Shown: one piece after another, positions 10,760 through 21,884 of the stretch
How the letters are laid out: each line of letters begins with the position of its first letter
Numbering within the stretch: the stretch's first letter is position 1
Source of the DNA: Ahaetulla prasina
Lineage: Eukaryota > Chordata > Lepidosauria > Squamata > Colubridae
Direction of reading: 5' to 3'
DNA: 64,000 nt
Assembly: GCF_028640845.1 (NCBI RefSeq)
Contig: NC_080546.1
Location: 18,943,020-19,007,019 of the forward strand
The notes under the pieces: generated by a model
What the model saw: only the letters and a program-made list of their open reading frames with translations
Database searches by the model: none
What the model was told of the DNA's origin: nothing
Position numbers and translations under genes: made by a program

Positions 10760-11292
10760 ATAAGGCAGGCAGGAGTCCAAGTTGTGACTTCAGCGATAGG
10801 GTCCGATATCAGCAAACTAGATAAGACTTTGCTTGACTCAAGGTTGGAATGCCAAACGCAGGTTCTTTATATAGGCTGTGGGGTGTGGCTCCATGACTCA
10901 GCATTTATCCAGGCCTGCCCCACCCTTCCTTCTGCTGGCGTCGCCTCTCAGATCTATGGAAGCGAGGATCCTCCCACTTTGAATTGTCTTCAGCTGGATC
11001 TGCTGTCAGCGTCTGGGAAAGGGAGGGTTCAGAGGGAGTAGGCTTGGGTAATTCCACCACCTGGCTGGCTTCCTGCTCTGATGGCTGAGCCAAAGGAACA
11101 TATGCTGTATGAGTGAGGTTTATTGGGCTTCTCCTTTCACTCCTTGAATCCTCTCCGGGCATGGGGCCAGGGCCGGGGGCTGGAGTCATGACAGGCCGTT
11201 CATCTTCATTATCAGACTCGGAGTCTGATAAAAGGCCCGGTTGGAGACGGGAGGGGCCCGGCTGAGGAGAGGAGGGAGGACGATTCACAACA
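10760..11292 (-). mobile_element. LTR of a retroelement, probably truncated at its 3' end
   Basis: The minus-strand start is TGTTGTGAATCG at 11292. The body is related to the solo LTR at 38039-38563, including a shared TGACTTCAGC..TTATATAGGC promoter region with a TATATA box near 10869-10876 (minus sense GCCTATATAAAG). Relative to that LTR, the last ~85 bp are missing. An open frame runs from the second base of the LTR for about 129 codons to 10905, rich in Pro, Ser and acidic residues and ending in an Arg-Arg-Arg-Gln-Gln-Lys-Glu-Gly motif. No target duplication could be fixed. Confidence 0.75.
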
Positions 11293-11296
11293 ACTA

Positions 11297-11884
11297 CCGT
11301 ATATACTCGAGTATAAGCCGAGTTTTTCAGCACGTTTTTTGTGCTGAAAAGCGCCCCCTCGGCTTATACTCGAGTCTACCCTTGCAGCTGGGCCGGCAGG
11401 ACGAGCCCAAATGCTGCCGGCATGCTTTGCCAGCTCGGCCGGCTCGTTTTGGGGCGGCGGCTGGCCTCCGGCGTTTTCTTCCGCCGCTTTTTGATGGCGG
11501 CGGCGGCGGTGGTCGGCGGAGGGGACGGGGGGCGGAGGGGGCGTTCGACATTTTCGCCCCCCTCTCACTCGTCCTCCTCTCGCCCTTGGAGGGGGCGGAG
11601 GGGGCGTTTGTCACCCTCGCCCTCCTCTTACTCGTCCTCCTCTCGCCCTCGGAATGTGAAAAAAACGTGGAAAACTCCAACTACAGTATAAAAAAAAACA
11701 TTTGCACTCAGTACTTTTTATTTTATTTTATTTTTTGCCAAGTTTTCCCCAGGGTTTTTTTTCCCCCTATGGAAATTGGGGAGGTGGGGAGAAATACTCG
11801 AGTCAATAGTTTTTCCCAGTTTTTTGTGGTAAAATTAGGTACCTCGGCTTATATTTGGGTCGGCTTATACTCGAGTATATACGG
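11297..11884. mobile_element. TA-flanked MITE with CCGTATATACTCGAG termini
   Basis: Terminal inverted repeats CCGTATATACTCGAGTATAA and the inverse TTATACTCGAGTATATACGG bound a 588-bp element flanked by TA (11295-11296 and 11885-11886). The TIR core is repeated internally (CGGCTTATACTCGAG at about 11359-11374). The centre (about 11390-11650) is a very GC-rich CGGCGG/CCCTCGCC stretch. No transposase is present. The TA target fits Tc1/mariner-type mobilisation. It lies 2 bp outside the LTR start at 11292. Confidence 0.85.
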
Positions 11885-11886
11885 TA

Positions 11887-12170
11887 AGTACCAAAAAGCA
11901 CAGTGTCAAAAACATTGCAGGGGCTTGGTAAAAAGACGTGGTAGTTCAAAGCCTGACACCTTTTTTGTGGAGTCATTTATATGTCTTCCTATGCATGATA
12001 TTCAGCAACCCATTTGGCTTTCCACTGGGAATTGATGTTAAAGTTGTTGGGCAGACGTTGTGCAAGTGCCAGCGGAGGGTTTTCATGGATTTGAGTCTTC
12101 CAGCTGATTAATGAGAAAGGTTGGCACTCACAAATGGGAGTGAGTTACTCATAAGGTTTCTGTATTCTCT
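11887..12170. other. unique sequence, nothing recognised
   Basis: No recognisable element between the TA-flanked MITE and the next hAT MITE. Confidence 0.45.
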
Positions 12171-12178
12171 CACTAGTA

Positions 12179-12262
12179 CAGAGGTTTGCAAACTTGGCTC
12201 TTTTAGGAACTCTGGGAATTGAAGTCCACAAGTCTTAAAAGAGCCAACTTTGCAGACCCCTG
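12179..12262. mobile_element. hAT-type MITE (family A, internally shortened)
   Basis: Ends CAGAGGTTTGCAAACTTGG and CCAACTTTGCAGACCCCTG, only 84 bp long. Flanking 8-mers are CACTAGTA (12171-12178) and CACTAGTG (12263-12270), seven of eight identical. Confidence 0.85.
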
Positions 12263-12755
12263 CACTAGTGTTTTTGGCTTCATAACATTGGTGGTGCTCT
12301 ATGACTCAGAACAAGAAGCCAGCAAGTCATATTGGTTTTGATATAGCCACTTATAATCCTCATGGTGTCATTGAGTCTGGCATCTAATTTACTAATATGG
12401 CAGCTGCTAAGTCACACAGGGGCACAGTATTCACAAAGTGCATTCTAAACAGGAAGGAATTGGCAGTCTGCATGCAATAGCCAGGAAGAGGGGCAGTAGT
12501 TCAAAAGACAGAGGGGGGGAGGGAGGGGGGGAGAGAGAGAGAGAGAGAGAAGCAAAATAGGAAGAATTTGGATTTGTAATGGTGCTAACTCGTAAGGATG
12601 GAAAAAAAGATGGAATCGAGCTCATTATGCAACTGCGACTTTTGGAATTGCAAACATCTGCTTTTACTGTGATACACAAAATTCATTAGAAATAGTCACA
12701 TGTATGTGTTCTGTTGCTTTTCTGGCCATATCGAGAATGACATGTGAGTTCTAAT

Positions 12756-12845
12756 AATAATCATAATAACAGAGTTGGAAGGGACCTTGGAGGTCTTCTA
12801 GTCCAATTTCCTGCCCAGGCAGGAAACCCTACACCATACAGTAAT
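12756..12845 (-). mobile_element. CR1 LINE 3' tail fragment
   Basis: Minus-strand CR1 end: the plus strand reads GAGTTGGAAGGGACCTTGG and then AGGTCTTCTAGTCCAA, the inverse of the CR1 tail seen intact at 51861-52010. Only about 90 bp is present. Confidence 0.85.
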
Positions 12846-13238
12846 TGTTTCATGATTCATCTTAGTGGATAAAGCTTATCTTAGTGAGACTTAGCCCAAA
12901 AGAATAAATACCTCTTCTCGAACATGTGTGAATACAGCTGGCTGGATCTATGCCGTGTGTGTTTAATGGAACTTTGTGGTAATTGCAAATTAATGCCAAA
13001 TAATTAACCAGGGATGAATAATGTTGGTCAAATTACATTTCCTATAAGTAGTTCCAAATGATCATATAATATTAAGGATGCTTGAGGGATTCAGTCATAG
13101 CAAGGATAAACTGATACATGGATCAGTAGTTAACCAGTTTTGATGTTCAAAATATTCATATAATTTTCTGAGTTAGGAAAAAAAAATACATCTGTGTTTT
13201 GAAAGGAAATGTCTTTTGAAATATTATTTTATTATATA
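12846..13238. other. unique AT-rich sequence, nothing recognised
   Basis: No recognisable element or exon. Confidence 0.45.
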
Positions 13239-13375
13239 TGTATATATGTACATATATATATATATATATGTCATACACACACACATATAATATATATATA
13301 TATATTGTACACACACATACACACACACACATATATACTTACAAACACATACAGACGTATGTATGTATGTGTATG
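13239..13375. repeat. compound (AT)/(AC)/(GTAT) microsatellite
   Basis: Alternating TATATA, CACACA and GTATGT blocks. Short frames here on both strands are microsatellite translation artefacts. Confidence 0.95.
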
Positions 13376-13726
13376 TATTTATGCATTTGTAAAATAATTT
13401 GTAAAAATTATATAAACAAAAAATAAAAACAAAAAAGAATAAAACAAATAGAAAATGCATAAAAAGAAAAAAGAATAGAAGAAATATAGTAAACAAAAAG
13501 AAAAAAGAGCACGGACAATATTAGTAACTTCTCTTAAAATATAACAAAATATTTCTTCCCAAATCTTATCTCTTATGAATCAATTAAATTTTATTTCATC
13601 CTTGGCCAGCAAATAAAACAAGAAAATCGCCATTAATTAGGGTAAAAAGGGGGAAAAAGCTTCTAAAATATCTGAGGATTAGAAAAGAAACGATGGCATA
13701 CTGTATAAATTATAGAACAGTACTTA

Positions 13727-14083
13727 AAGATAAAGGTAAAGTTCCCCTCACACATATGTGCTAGTCGTTCCTGACTCTAGGGGGCGGTACTCATCTCTGT
13801 TTCAAAGCCGAAGAGCCGGCGCTGTCCAAAGATTTCTTCATGGTCATGTGGCCGGCATGACTAAATGCCAAAGGTGCACGGAACGCTGTTACCTTCCCAC
13901 CAAAGGTGGTCCATATTTTTCTACTTTTATTTTTACATGCTTTCGAACTGCTAGGTTGGCAGAAGCTGGGACAAGTAACGGGATCTCATTCTGTTACGCG
14001 GCACTAGGGAGTCAAACTGCTGAACTGCCTTCCTTTTGATCAACAAGCTCAGCACCTTAGCCACTGAGCCACCGTGTCCCTGT
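13727..14083 (-). mobile_element. Sauria-type SINE (tRNA head, Bov-B-like tail)
   Basis: On the minus strand: tRNA-like head with GTGGCTCAGTGGCTAAGG, a central conserved region (CATGCCGGCCACATGACC), and a tail with CTAGAGTCAGGAACGACTAG then GGGGAACTTTACC. Perfect 14-bp target duplications TAGAACAGTACTTA lie at 13713-13726 and 14084-14097, so this is a complete LINE-mediated insertion. Transcription would be by RNA polymerase III from the internal head promoter; mobilisation is expected from a Bov-B-type LINE. Confidence 0.93.
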
Positions 14084-14097
14084 TAGAACAGTACTTA

Positions 14098-14800
14098 GCT
14101 GTAGTGAAAAAAGTAAAGTCGGATTGATCTGTTAATAACAATTTCAGACAAAACAGATCAGAGAGAAATCCCTAAAGTGCGGCTGGTGAGAGGGCATTGA
14201 ATCTGGCCAAGGCTAAAACCCTTTCAAGTTTTGGAATTGTTATGTAACTGAGGTATCTGGCTGGTTGAAGACGGTGCGCAAAGTGACTCAGAAAGATGTT
14301 TCTAGGTAGAAGTGATAAATCTACTTGCAATTCTAAATCAGTGACTCACTGCTTGAGACCAGCTAATGTGCGTTCATAGCCCATCAGGGTGATTGCTACT
14401 CATGAAAAGCCATAAGTAGCAGTTTGGCATATATTGCCTGGCATTAGGGAGTCTGAAGGCTATCGGTCATAATTAAAGGGACCAAGCCAGATGAAAAAAA
14501 TAAAAAAAGGAAAACTTAAGCCAATTTGAGAAAATGAAAATACAGTTAGAAGTTTCTATTTTAAATAGACCAGCTTCATGGAAAAGCACCACATTTTCAG
14601 AATGCAGAAAAGTACTTGGAAAATTGATCAAAAAAACTTGGATTGCACTTCAAAAAGAAGGTTAGCCAGCAGGAGCCCAACTGAACTCTAAAAAGGAGCT
14701 AATCTTAGATTTCAGATGAAAAGAGGTATATGTTGGGCTCCTTTGAAGACATAGAAGCATTGTAAAGCCGGCACTTTATTTTTGTGCATTTAAGCCTCCA
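14098..14800. other. unique sequence, nothing recognised
   Basis: No recognisable element or exon. Confidence 0.45.
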
Positions 14801-14802
14801 CA

Positions 14803-14842
14803 ATTGGATAACAGCATTCCTGTCAAACAGACAAGTGGTTAA
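14803..14842 (+). mobile_element. tiny internal LINE fragment
   Basis: About 40 bp (CCTCCACAATTGGATAACAG and onward) is almost identical to the reverse-transcriptase coding region of the LINE at 16029-16075. No LINE sequence flanks it, so it is an isolated internal scrap, not a 3'-anchored insertion. Confidence 0.8.
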
Positions 14843-14947
14843 ATTTTAAGGTAACACAATCAGCTTGAAATTTAGGGTTGGCCGTAGTATGGAAATCAGT
14901 TCCCAGATATATTTAAAGCTCTTTGCTTGCTTTATTAAATGATTATT

Positions 14948-15028
14948 TAGAATAGAATAGAATAGAATAGAATAGAATAGAATAGAATAGAATAGAATAG
15001 AATAGAATAGAATAGAATAGAATAGAAT
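14948..15028. repeat. (AATAG)n microsatellite at a LINE 3' end
   Basis: Sixteen near-perfect AATAG units directly abut the LINE tail that follows, continuing the LINE's own ATTCT terminal motif (minus sense). Confidence 0.97.
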
Positions 15029-15465
15029 TTTTATTGGCCAAGTGTGATTGGACACACAAGGAATTTGTCTTGGTGCATATGCTCTCAGTGTACATAAAAG
15101 AAAAGATACCTTCATCAAGGTACAACATTTACAACACTAATGCTGGTCATAGGGTACAATTTAACACTTAATGATACAACACTTAATGATAAGCATAGGG
15201 TACAAATAAGCAATCAGGAACAATCAATATCAATATAAATCATAAGCATTACCAGCAACAAAGTTACAGTCATACAGTCATAAGTGGAAGGAAATGGGTG
15301 ATGGGAACGATGAGAAGATTAATAGTAGTGCAGACTTAGTAAATAGTTTGACAGTGTTGAGGGAATTATTTGTTTAGCAGAGTGATGGCATTCAGGGAAA
15401 AACTGTTCTTATGTCTAGTTGGTCTGGTGTGCAGTGCTCTATAGCATCATTTTGAGGGTAGGAGT
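15029..15465 (-). mobile_element. CR1/L2-group LINE 3' end (Snake1-like)
   Basis: Minus-strand tail: the plus strand reads TTTTTATTGGCCAAGTGTG, then TTGTCTTGGTGCATATGC, then the 3' UTR up to a coding remnant around 15380-15465 (AACTGTTCTTATGTCTAGTT, inverse of the LINE C-terminal region). The same tail is at 23390-23477 (+), 41976-42475 (-) and, as a stub, at 10626. Confidence 0.88.
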
Positions 15466-15764
15466 TTAGCCACCAGATGTGTGCTTTAGTGTACGTGGCA
15501 GAAACCTCAACCTTAGTTTTAAAGTCGATGTTTTTCTTGACACTGCTCAGCAAATGTATGGAGCACCTGTTTCAAGCCAATGTGCGTGAGAGAAGCAGCA
15601 TCTGCATACAAAAGAACAGAAAAAATGTCTGTTTGCCAATTTTTGTGGATGAACAGAAAGACTATTGAATTTGTCTATAAGGGAATTCACAGTATATAGA
15701 TTAGAAGGGCTAGAAGATATTTTCGTCTCACTCCCTCTTGAAGGAGTTTTCTTGGTCCAGTGTT

Positions 15765-15890
15765 TTTGCACATTACATTTTACATTACATTACATTACAC
15801 ATTACATTACACTACATTACTAATTACTATACAATTAATAAATTAATAATTACTAAATTACTAATGTAATTACATTACACATTACATTAC
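15765..15890. repeat. degenerate (TTACA)n array
   Basis: Irregular TTACA, TTACACA and AATTAC units; low complexity. Confidence 0.85.
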
Positions 15891-15894
15891 ACTG

Positions 15895-17205
15895 CAAAAA
15901 CATATGGACTACAAAACTTGATCAAGGCAAAACAATAGATGCAATTTACATAGACTTCTGTAAAGCTTTTGACTCAGTGGTACATGACAAACTTTTCCTA
16001 AAACTAAAATCCTACGGCATCTCCGGACCCCTCCACAATTGGATAACAGCGTTCCTGTCAAACAGACAAGTGGTCAAAATAGGCAGTGCCCTATCAAATC
16101 CTGTTCCTGTCAATAGCGGCGTTTCCCAAGGCAGTGTTCTTCGACCAACATTCTTCATATTATACATTAATGATCTCTGTGACCATATTAAAAGTAATTG
16201 TGTTCTTTTCACTGACGATGTCAAACTATTTAACACTACCAACAATACAGCTACCCTTCAAAAAGACCTTGACTTTGTGTCAGAATGGTCTAAAACTTCG
16301 CAACTCCAAATCTCAACCAGCAAATGCTCTGTCTTACACATTGGAAAAAAGAATCTAAACACTAAATACAAACTCGATGGACATTACCTTACAGATGACC
16401 CCCGCCCTGTTAAAGACCTTGGAGTTTTCATATCCAATGATCTAAGTGCCAAAGCCCACTGCAACTACATCGCAAAAAAGGGTTTAAGAGTTGTTAATCT
16501 AATCTTACATAGCTTCTTCTCCAGAAACACTACACTACTAACCAGAGCTTATAAAACATTTGCTAGACCAATTCTTGAATACAGCTTGCCTGTCTGAAAC
16601 CCATACCACGTTTCAGACATCAATACAATTGAACGTGTCCAGAAATACTTTACAAGAAGAGTTCTCCACTCCTCTGAATACAACAAAATACCTTATGCCA
16701 CCAGACTTGAAATCTTGGGTTTAGAAAACTTAGAACTCCGCCGCCTTCGACAGGACCTGTGTTTAACTCATAGAGAATCATCTATTGCAATGTCCTTCCT
16801 GTTGAAGACTGCTTCAGCTTCAATCACAACAATACAAGAGCAAACAATAGATTTAAACTTAATGTTAACTGCTTCAATCTTGATTGCAGAAAATATGACT
16901 TCTGTAATAGAGTTATTAATGCTTGGAACACACTACCTGACTCTGTGGTCTCTTCTCAGAATCCCCAAAGCTTTAACCAAAAAATGGAGGTCAACTACTA
17001 TTGACCTCACCCCATTCCTAAGAGGTCTGTAAGGGGCGTGCATAAGAGCACAAACGTGCCTGCCGTTCCTGTCCTATTGTTTCCTTTCATTATATCCAAT
17101 TAATGTAGTTATTACATACTTATGCTTATATATATGCTTATATGTTATATAGTTATTTTCATGCTTATGCTTATATATACTGTTGTGACAAAATAAATAA
17201 ATAAA
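15895..17205 (+). mobile_element. CR1-superfamily LINE, 5'-truncated, with reverse transcriptase
   Basis: An open frame at 15977-16597, extended by frames at 16715-17032, encodes reverse-transcriptase fingers and palm. Visible motifs are the Asp-Phe-x-Lys-Ala-Phe-Asp motif just upstream (about 15951-15971), Gly-Val-Ser-Gln-Gly-Ser-Val, and the catalytic box written Phe-Thr-Asp-Asp where Phe/Tyr-Ala-Asp-Asp is usual. After an in-frame stop at 16595-16597, the thumb and C-terminal sequence continue with a frameshift. A 3' UTR with GGGGCGTGCATAAGAGCACA ends in (AATA)n around 17190-17210. Stops and frameshift make it inactive. Related tails are at 17450 (-) and 57722 (-). Confidence 0.9.
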
Positions 17206-17449
17206 TAAAATACATCAAGTCTTAAATCTAAGAGTTTTCACTTAACTTGTACATAAGTAATATTTTATCAATTGAGGAAGAGTTTAATCATCAGGGACCT
17301 CAATATAGTTAACAATGTAGGTGAATAGGGAAGACAATATGAATACCCACTAATCTAAATCTTTGTGAATGATCTCTTTATTTATAAACAGTTAAAGCCT
17401 CATTTTTCAGTTCTGGTCGAAAAAAGTCCATTAAGGGTTACCAGAGATT

Positions 17450-17640
17450 TATTTATTTTATTTATTTATTTTGTCACAACAATATATGTAGGTATCATAC
17501 AAAAAGATTATATAGTATATAAACACATATATGAGTAAATATAAGGAGGTATAAGCATATATATAGGAAGAAGAAAAGAAAAAACAATAGGACAGGAACG
17601 GTAGGCACGTTTGTGCGCTTATGCACGCCCCTTAATATAG
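17450..17640 (-). mobile_element. LINE 3' tail fragment (same family as 15895-17205)
   Basis: Inverse of the preceding LINE's last ~190 bp: (TTTA)n, TTTTGTCACAACA, then GACAGGAACGGTAGGCACG and TTATGCACGCCCCTTA. With the plus-strand copy 240 bp away it makes an inverted pair of tails. Confidence 0.88.
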
Positions 17641-18191
17641 ATAATAGATATAGATAATAACATCTATTTTAACATTGATCAAATAAAGGTTCTTTATGTT
17701 CAATTTATTTTTAATAATCTTGATCTTTAATCCCTTCAAATAAAATTTTAGAATTGTATTCCTTTTCATGTTTTTCTTTGTTCCTTCACACCAAATTTTT
17801 CAAAAGTTTAACAAGACTCTTTTGTAAATCCAATATAGGAACATTATCCAGAATTACTCTCTCGATATTGTGTATTATATCCCTAGACAGCTGGTCTATT
17901 TAAACTAGAGATCATCTAGTTTTGTTCCATATCCTTCTTGTAGCCTGTCGTTTTTAAACACACTTTCAGATCCGTTTCAGACTTCCCTAGTAAAACGTGC
18001 TGTTTCATCTTTTAAATATATTTTAAACATAGTTTATCTATAATGGCAGACACTGTTAAAATTGATTTCTGGTCCATTTTTGACAAATATTATTAATTAC
18101 ATTAAATGTTAAAGTATTTTGCTCCATTCTGTATCAATAAATCAAATTTAAGTGTTCTCCTTTCATCCTAATCTTTAGTTCCTCCTGGTTC
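17641..18191. other. AT-rich unique sequence, nothing recognised
   Basis: No recognisable element or exon up to the left edge of the tandem duplication. Confidence 0.45.
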
Positions 18192-18436
18192 CCTCTCGTG
18201 TCCAATCTTCAGACTCCTATCCTATCATTTTTTAAAAACAATTCACAGGAACAGCACCTTCCCATGGGAAGGATTCTTATTATTAATTTCAAAAACTTAT
18301 TTTAAATCCACCTAGACCCTTCATCCATTTGTAATTTTCTAACATCAATATTCTAATCACTTTTGCTGCACATTATGTATGTATGTTTGTATATATATGT
18401 ATGTATGTATGTATATGTGTGTGTGCGGTTTTTTTA

Positions 18437-18845
18437 TTTTATTTATTTATTTATTCGATTTTTATACCGCCCTTCTCCCAAAGGACTCAGGGCGGTGTAC
18501 AGCCAAAAATAAAAACAAACAATACAATATACAATTTAAAATACAAATTAAAAAACTTATTTTATAATTGGCCTAAAAAACTTTAAAATATATAAAACTA
18601 AAACCCCTTAAAATTAATAATAGAAAATTTAAAATCAATAAAATTTAAGCCAGCCCCGCGCGAATGAAAAGATGTGTCTTCAGTTCGCGGCGGAAGGTCC
18701 GAAGGTCAGGTATTTGGCGTAAACCCGGGGGAAGCTCGTTCCAGAGTGTGGGAGCCCCCACAGAGAAGGACCTTCCCCTGGGGGCCGCCAGCCGACATTG
18801 CTTGGCGGACGGCACCCTGAGAAGTCCCTCTCTGTGAGAGCGTAC
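18437..18845 (-). mobile_element. L2-clade LINE 3' end (copy 1)
   Basis: Minus-strand L2 end. The hairpin CCGCCCTTCTCCCAAAGGAC..GGGCGG is followed by the 3' UTR and the C-terminal coding block that reads [14 protein letters not shown] in the inverse sense. It is related to the copy at 3258-3713 (+). Confidence 0.85.
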
Positions 18846-18855
18846 AGGTCGGTGG

Positions 18856-18916
<61 letters not shown>
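18856..18916. repeat. (TG)n microsatellite
   Basis: About 28 perfect dinucleotides, duplicated with the segment (second copy at 20384-20442). Confidence 0.97.
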
Positions 18917-19400
18917 TAGGTTTTCATGGGTATAGGTATATAGGTCTTGGCATTTTCGGGTCTTTTCCCGTGTAAGGTTGAGAGTGACTTGGCAACGTTT
19001 CGACGAGGTCTCACTCATCATCTTCAGGTTGGTGTCTTCGGCTTTGTGCTTCTCGAGCTTTGTGCTTCTCGATCATCTTTGACCTGAAAATGCCAAGACC
19101 TACATAAATATGTATATATATTAAGGTTTAAAAAAAATATAAGACAGGGTCTTATTTTCATGGAAACACTATATATATATATATATATACATACATGTAG
19201 GTCTTTGGTTATTCGGGTTTTCTCCCGCGTAAAATTGGAAGTGTCTTGGCGACGTTTGACGAGGTCTCACTCATCATCTTCAGGTTGGTGTCTTGACTTT
19301 GTGCTTCTCGAGCTTTGTGCTTCTCGATCATCTTTGACCTGAAAATGCCAAGACCTACATAAATATGTATATATATTAAGGTTTAAAAAAAATATAAGAC
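18917..19400 (-). mobile_element. two tandem Penelope-like blocks (copy 1)
   Basis: Two successive blocks each contain the inverse of CTGAAGATGATGAGTGAGAC with CGTCGAAACG or a variant, GACCTGAAAATGCCAAGACC and AAGACAGGGTCTTATTTTCA. The first also carries TTTTCGGGTCTTTTCCCGTG, the second TTCGGGTTTTCTCCCGCG. The paired blocks resemble the repeated ends of Penelope-like elements; assignment is by recognition. Confidence 0.55.
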
Positions 19401-19420
19401 AGGGTCTTATTTTCAGGGAA

Positions 19421-19422
<2 letters not shown>

Positions 19423-19452
<30 letters not shown>

Positions 19453-19461
19453 ACACACACA
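19423..19461. repeat. (CA)n microsatellite
   Basis: About 18 dinucleotides with one interruption; the counterpart in copy 2 is at about 20985-21023. Confidence 0.95.
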
Positions 19462-19954
19462 GAGTTGTATTTAAAGCTTCTTTTGCAACGGATGGAAGGA
19501 AAATTGCCCAGTCTTATATTCCTAATAACTGGACAGCAGATAACAAATATTTTTTGTCAGTGATTAGATAAGGAAGTCTATTGAAAGTCCATTGTTCATA
19601 AACTTGTAGTTTTTAAGCAAGGTAGCTATTCTCTGTTCTACCAGAACTCTAAAGCCACCTAAGACAATTGTCTTGCAGTCTCCTTGCAGGGAGCACTTGT
19701 GGGGGATCTCCAGTCCTCTCGTGTCCAATCTTCAGATTCCTATCCTATCATTTTTTAAAAACAATTCACAGGAACAGCACCTTCCCATGGGAAGGATTCT
19801 TATTATTAATTTCAAAAACTTATTTTAAATCCACCTGGACCCTTCATCCATTTGTAATTTTCTAACATCAATATTCTAATCACTTTTGCTGCACATTATG
19901 TATGTATGTTTGTATATATGTATGTATGTATGTATGTATATGTGTGTGTGCGGT

Positions 19955-20372
19955 TTTTTTATTTTATTTATTTATTTATTCGATTTTTATACCGCCCTTC
20001 TCCCGAAGGACTCAGGGCGGTGTACAGCCAAAAATAAAAACAAACAATACAATATACAATTTAAAATACAAATTAAAAAACTTATTTTATAATTGGCCTA
20101 AAAAACTTTAAAATATATAAAACTAAAACCCCATTAAAATTAATAATAGATAATTTAAAATCAATAAAATTTAAGCCAGCCCCGCGCGAATGAAAAGATG
20201 TGTCTTCAGTTCGCGGCGGAAGGTCCGAAGGTCAGGTATTTGGCGTAAACCCGGGGGAAGCTCGTTCCAGAGTGTGGGAGCCCCCACAGAGAAGGACCTC
20301 CCCCGGGGGGCCGCCAGCCGACATTGCTTGGCGGACGGCACCCTGAGAAGTCCCTCTCTGTGAGAGCGTACA
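19955..20372 (-). mobile_element. L2-clade LINE 3' end (copy 2)
   Basis: Duplicate of 18437-18845, near-identical. The hairpin here reads CCGCCCTTCTCCCGAAGGAC, closer to a perfect stem than copy 1. Confidence 0.85.
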
Positions 20373-20381
20373 GGTCGGTGG

Positions 20382-20383
<2 letters not shown>

Positions 20384-20442
<59 letters not shown>
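20384..20442. repeat. (TG)n microsatellite
   Basis: Duplicate of the tract at 18856-18916. Confidence 0.97.
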
Positions 20443-20693
20443 TAGGTTTTCATGGGTATAGGTATATAGGTCTTGGCATTTTCGGGTCTTTTCCCGTGTA
20501 AGGTTGAGAGTGACTTGGCAACGTTTCGACGAGGTCTCACTCATCATCTTCAGGTTGGTGTCTTCGGCTTTGTGCTTCTCGAGCTTTGTGCTTCTCGTTC
20601 ATCTTTGGCCTGAAAATGCCAAGACCTACATAAATATGTTTATATATTAAGGTTTAAAAAATATAAGACAGGGTCTTATTTTCATGGAAACAC

Positions 20694-20724
<31 letters not shown>

Positions 20725-20980
20725 GTGTTTGCGTAGGTTTTCACGGGTATAGGTATATAAGTCTTGGCATTTTCGGGTCTTTTCCCGTGTAAGGTTGAGA
20801 GTGACTTCGCAACGTTTCGACGAGGTCTCACTCATCATCTTCAGGCTGGTGTCTTCGGCTTCGTGCTTCTCGAGCTTCGTGCTTCTCGAGCATCTTTGAC
20901 CTGAAAATGGCAAGACCTACATAAATATGTATATATATTAAGGTTTAAAAAAAATATAAGACAGGGTCTTATTTTCAGGG
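20443..20980 (-). mobile_element. two tandem Penelope-like blocks (copy 2)
   Basis: As in copy 1, but the second block here (about 20725-20960) matches the first-type block closely and is preceded by an additional short (TG)n. The second block of copy 1 is a divergent type. The two duplicates therefore differ at this position, as expected if unequal exchange or conversion acted within the array. Confidence 0.55.
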
Positions 20981-20986
20981 AAACAC

Positions 20987-21022
<36 letters not shown>

Positions 21023-21303
21023 CAGAGTCAACTTGTATTTAAAGCTTCTTTTGCAACGGATGGAAGGAAAATTGCCCAGTCTTATATAACTTGTTGATCC
21101 AAAGATTCCTAATAACTGGACAGCAGATAACAAATATTTTTTTGTCAGTGATTAGATAAGGAAGTCTATTGAAAGTCCATGTTCATAAACTTGTAGTTTT
21201 TAGCAAGGTAGCTATACTCTGTTCTTCCAGAACTCTAAAGCCACCTAAGATCATTGTCTTGCAGTCTCCTTGCAGGGAGTACTTGTGGGGGATCTCCAGT
21301 CCT

Positions 21304-21880
21304 CTCCCTGTCTGGGAGGGATATGAAGAGCCAGTCTCCTCACCAGCTGTTTATTCTGCTGCATTTGTTGGCTATCCTCTCAGCCATTTATTTCCTGGAA
21401 GTCCGTTTAGAAATGTTATGATGATGATCATTCAAATGTATAATTAAATCTGTAGTAGAATGCAAATTTTATGGAGTAAAACATAAATTAGTAAATTAAC
21501 ATAGAGACAGAATGCAAGAGATTTATAAATGGGCATATGCAAATAACTAAAAAGAAAATAATTCATGTATCTCTCAGTAATGTGTCAGTAAAACTTAGGT
21601 GCTTAATGAATTTTATAATTAAGTTTAAGAGAAAAAACATTTAAAGCTGAAATAGAAGAAAGTATGCAGTAAGTGATGGTATGTAAATCATTTTTGGGGG
21701 ATCTTTTCTCCTGGTTTTTAATTCACAAACAATTGTCTTTCGTAATTTTAATTCAGTTTTGTTTTCCCTTGGGTAAACAAATGGAACAAAGAATCCATAC
21801 GTAGTTTGGTGCACGTAAAACTCTATTAGCATCTGCAAAGATCATGTGGATGTTTACAAAGTATTTTTACTGTTTTCATA
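21304..21880. other. unique sequence, nothing recognised
   Basis: AT-rich, no recognisable element. Confidence 0.45.
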
Positions 21881-21884
21881 TTTT

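Larger units (their letters stand above)
18192..21303. repeat. tandem segmental duplication, ~1.5-kb unit x2
   Basis: Copy 1 is 18192-19714 (1523 bp) and copy 2 is 19715 to about 21303 (about 1590 bp). Both begin CCTCTCGTGTCCAATCTTCAG. The outer right flank reads CAGTCCTCTCCCTGTCTGG, so CCTCTC occurs at the left edge, at the junction and at the right edge: a microhomology junction. Both copies hold an L2 tail, a long (TG)n tract and Penelope-like blocks. Differences are few apart from small indels, tract length and one Penelope-block variant. Confidence 0.92.

Noticed and set aside
12431..12679. 82-codon frame rich in Ser/Pro
   Set aside because: Translation of a GA/G-rich tract on the opposite strand; no coding features.
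13758..14039. 93-codon frame with partners at 44439-44636 and 47516-47704
   Set aside because: Similar frames in three places are simply the Sauria SINE read on the non-transcribed strand, not a gene family.
14943..15128. Frame with Ile-Leu-Phe-Tyr-Ser repeats
   Set aside because: Translation of the AATAG microsatellite and LINE tail; similar artefacts at 10231-10662 and 41730-42084.
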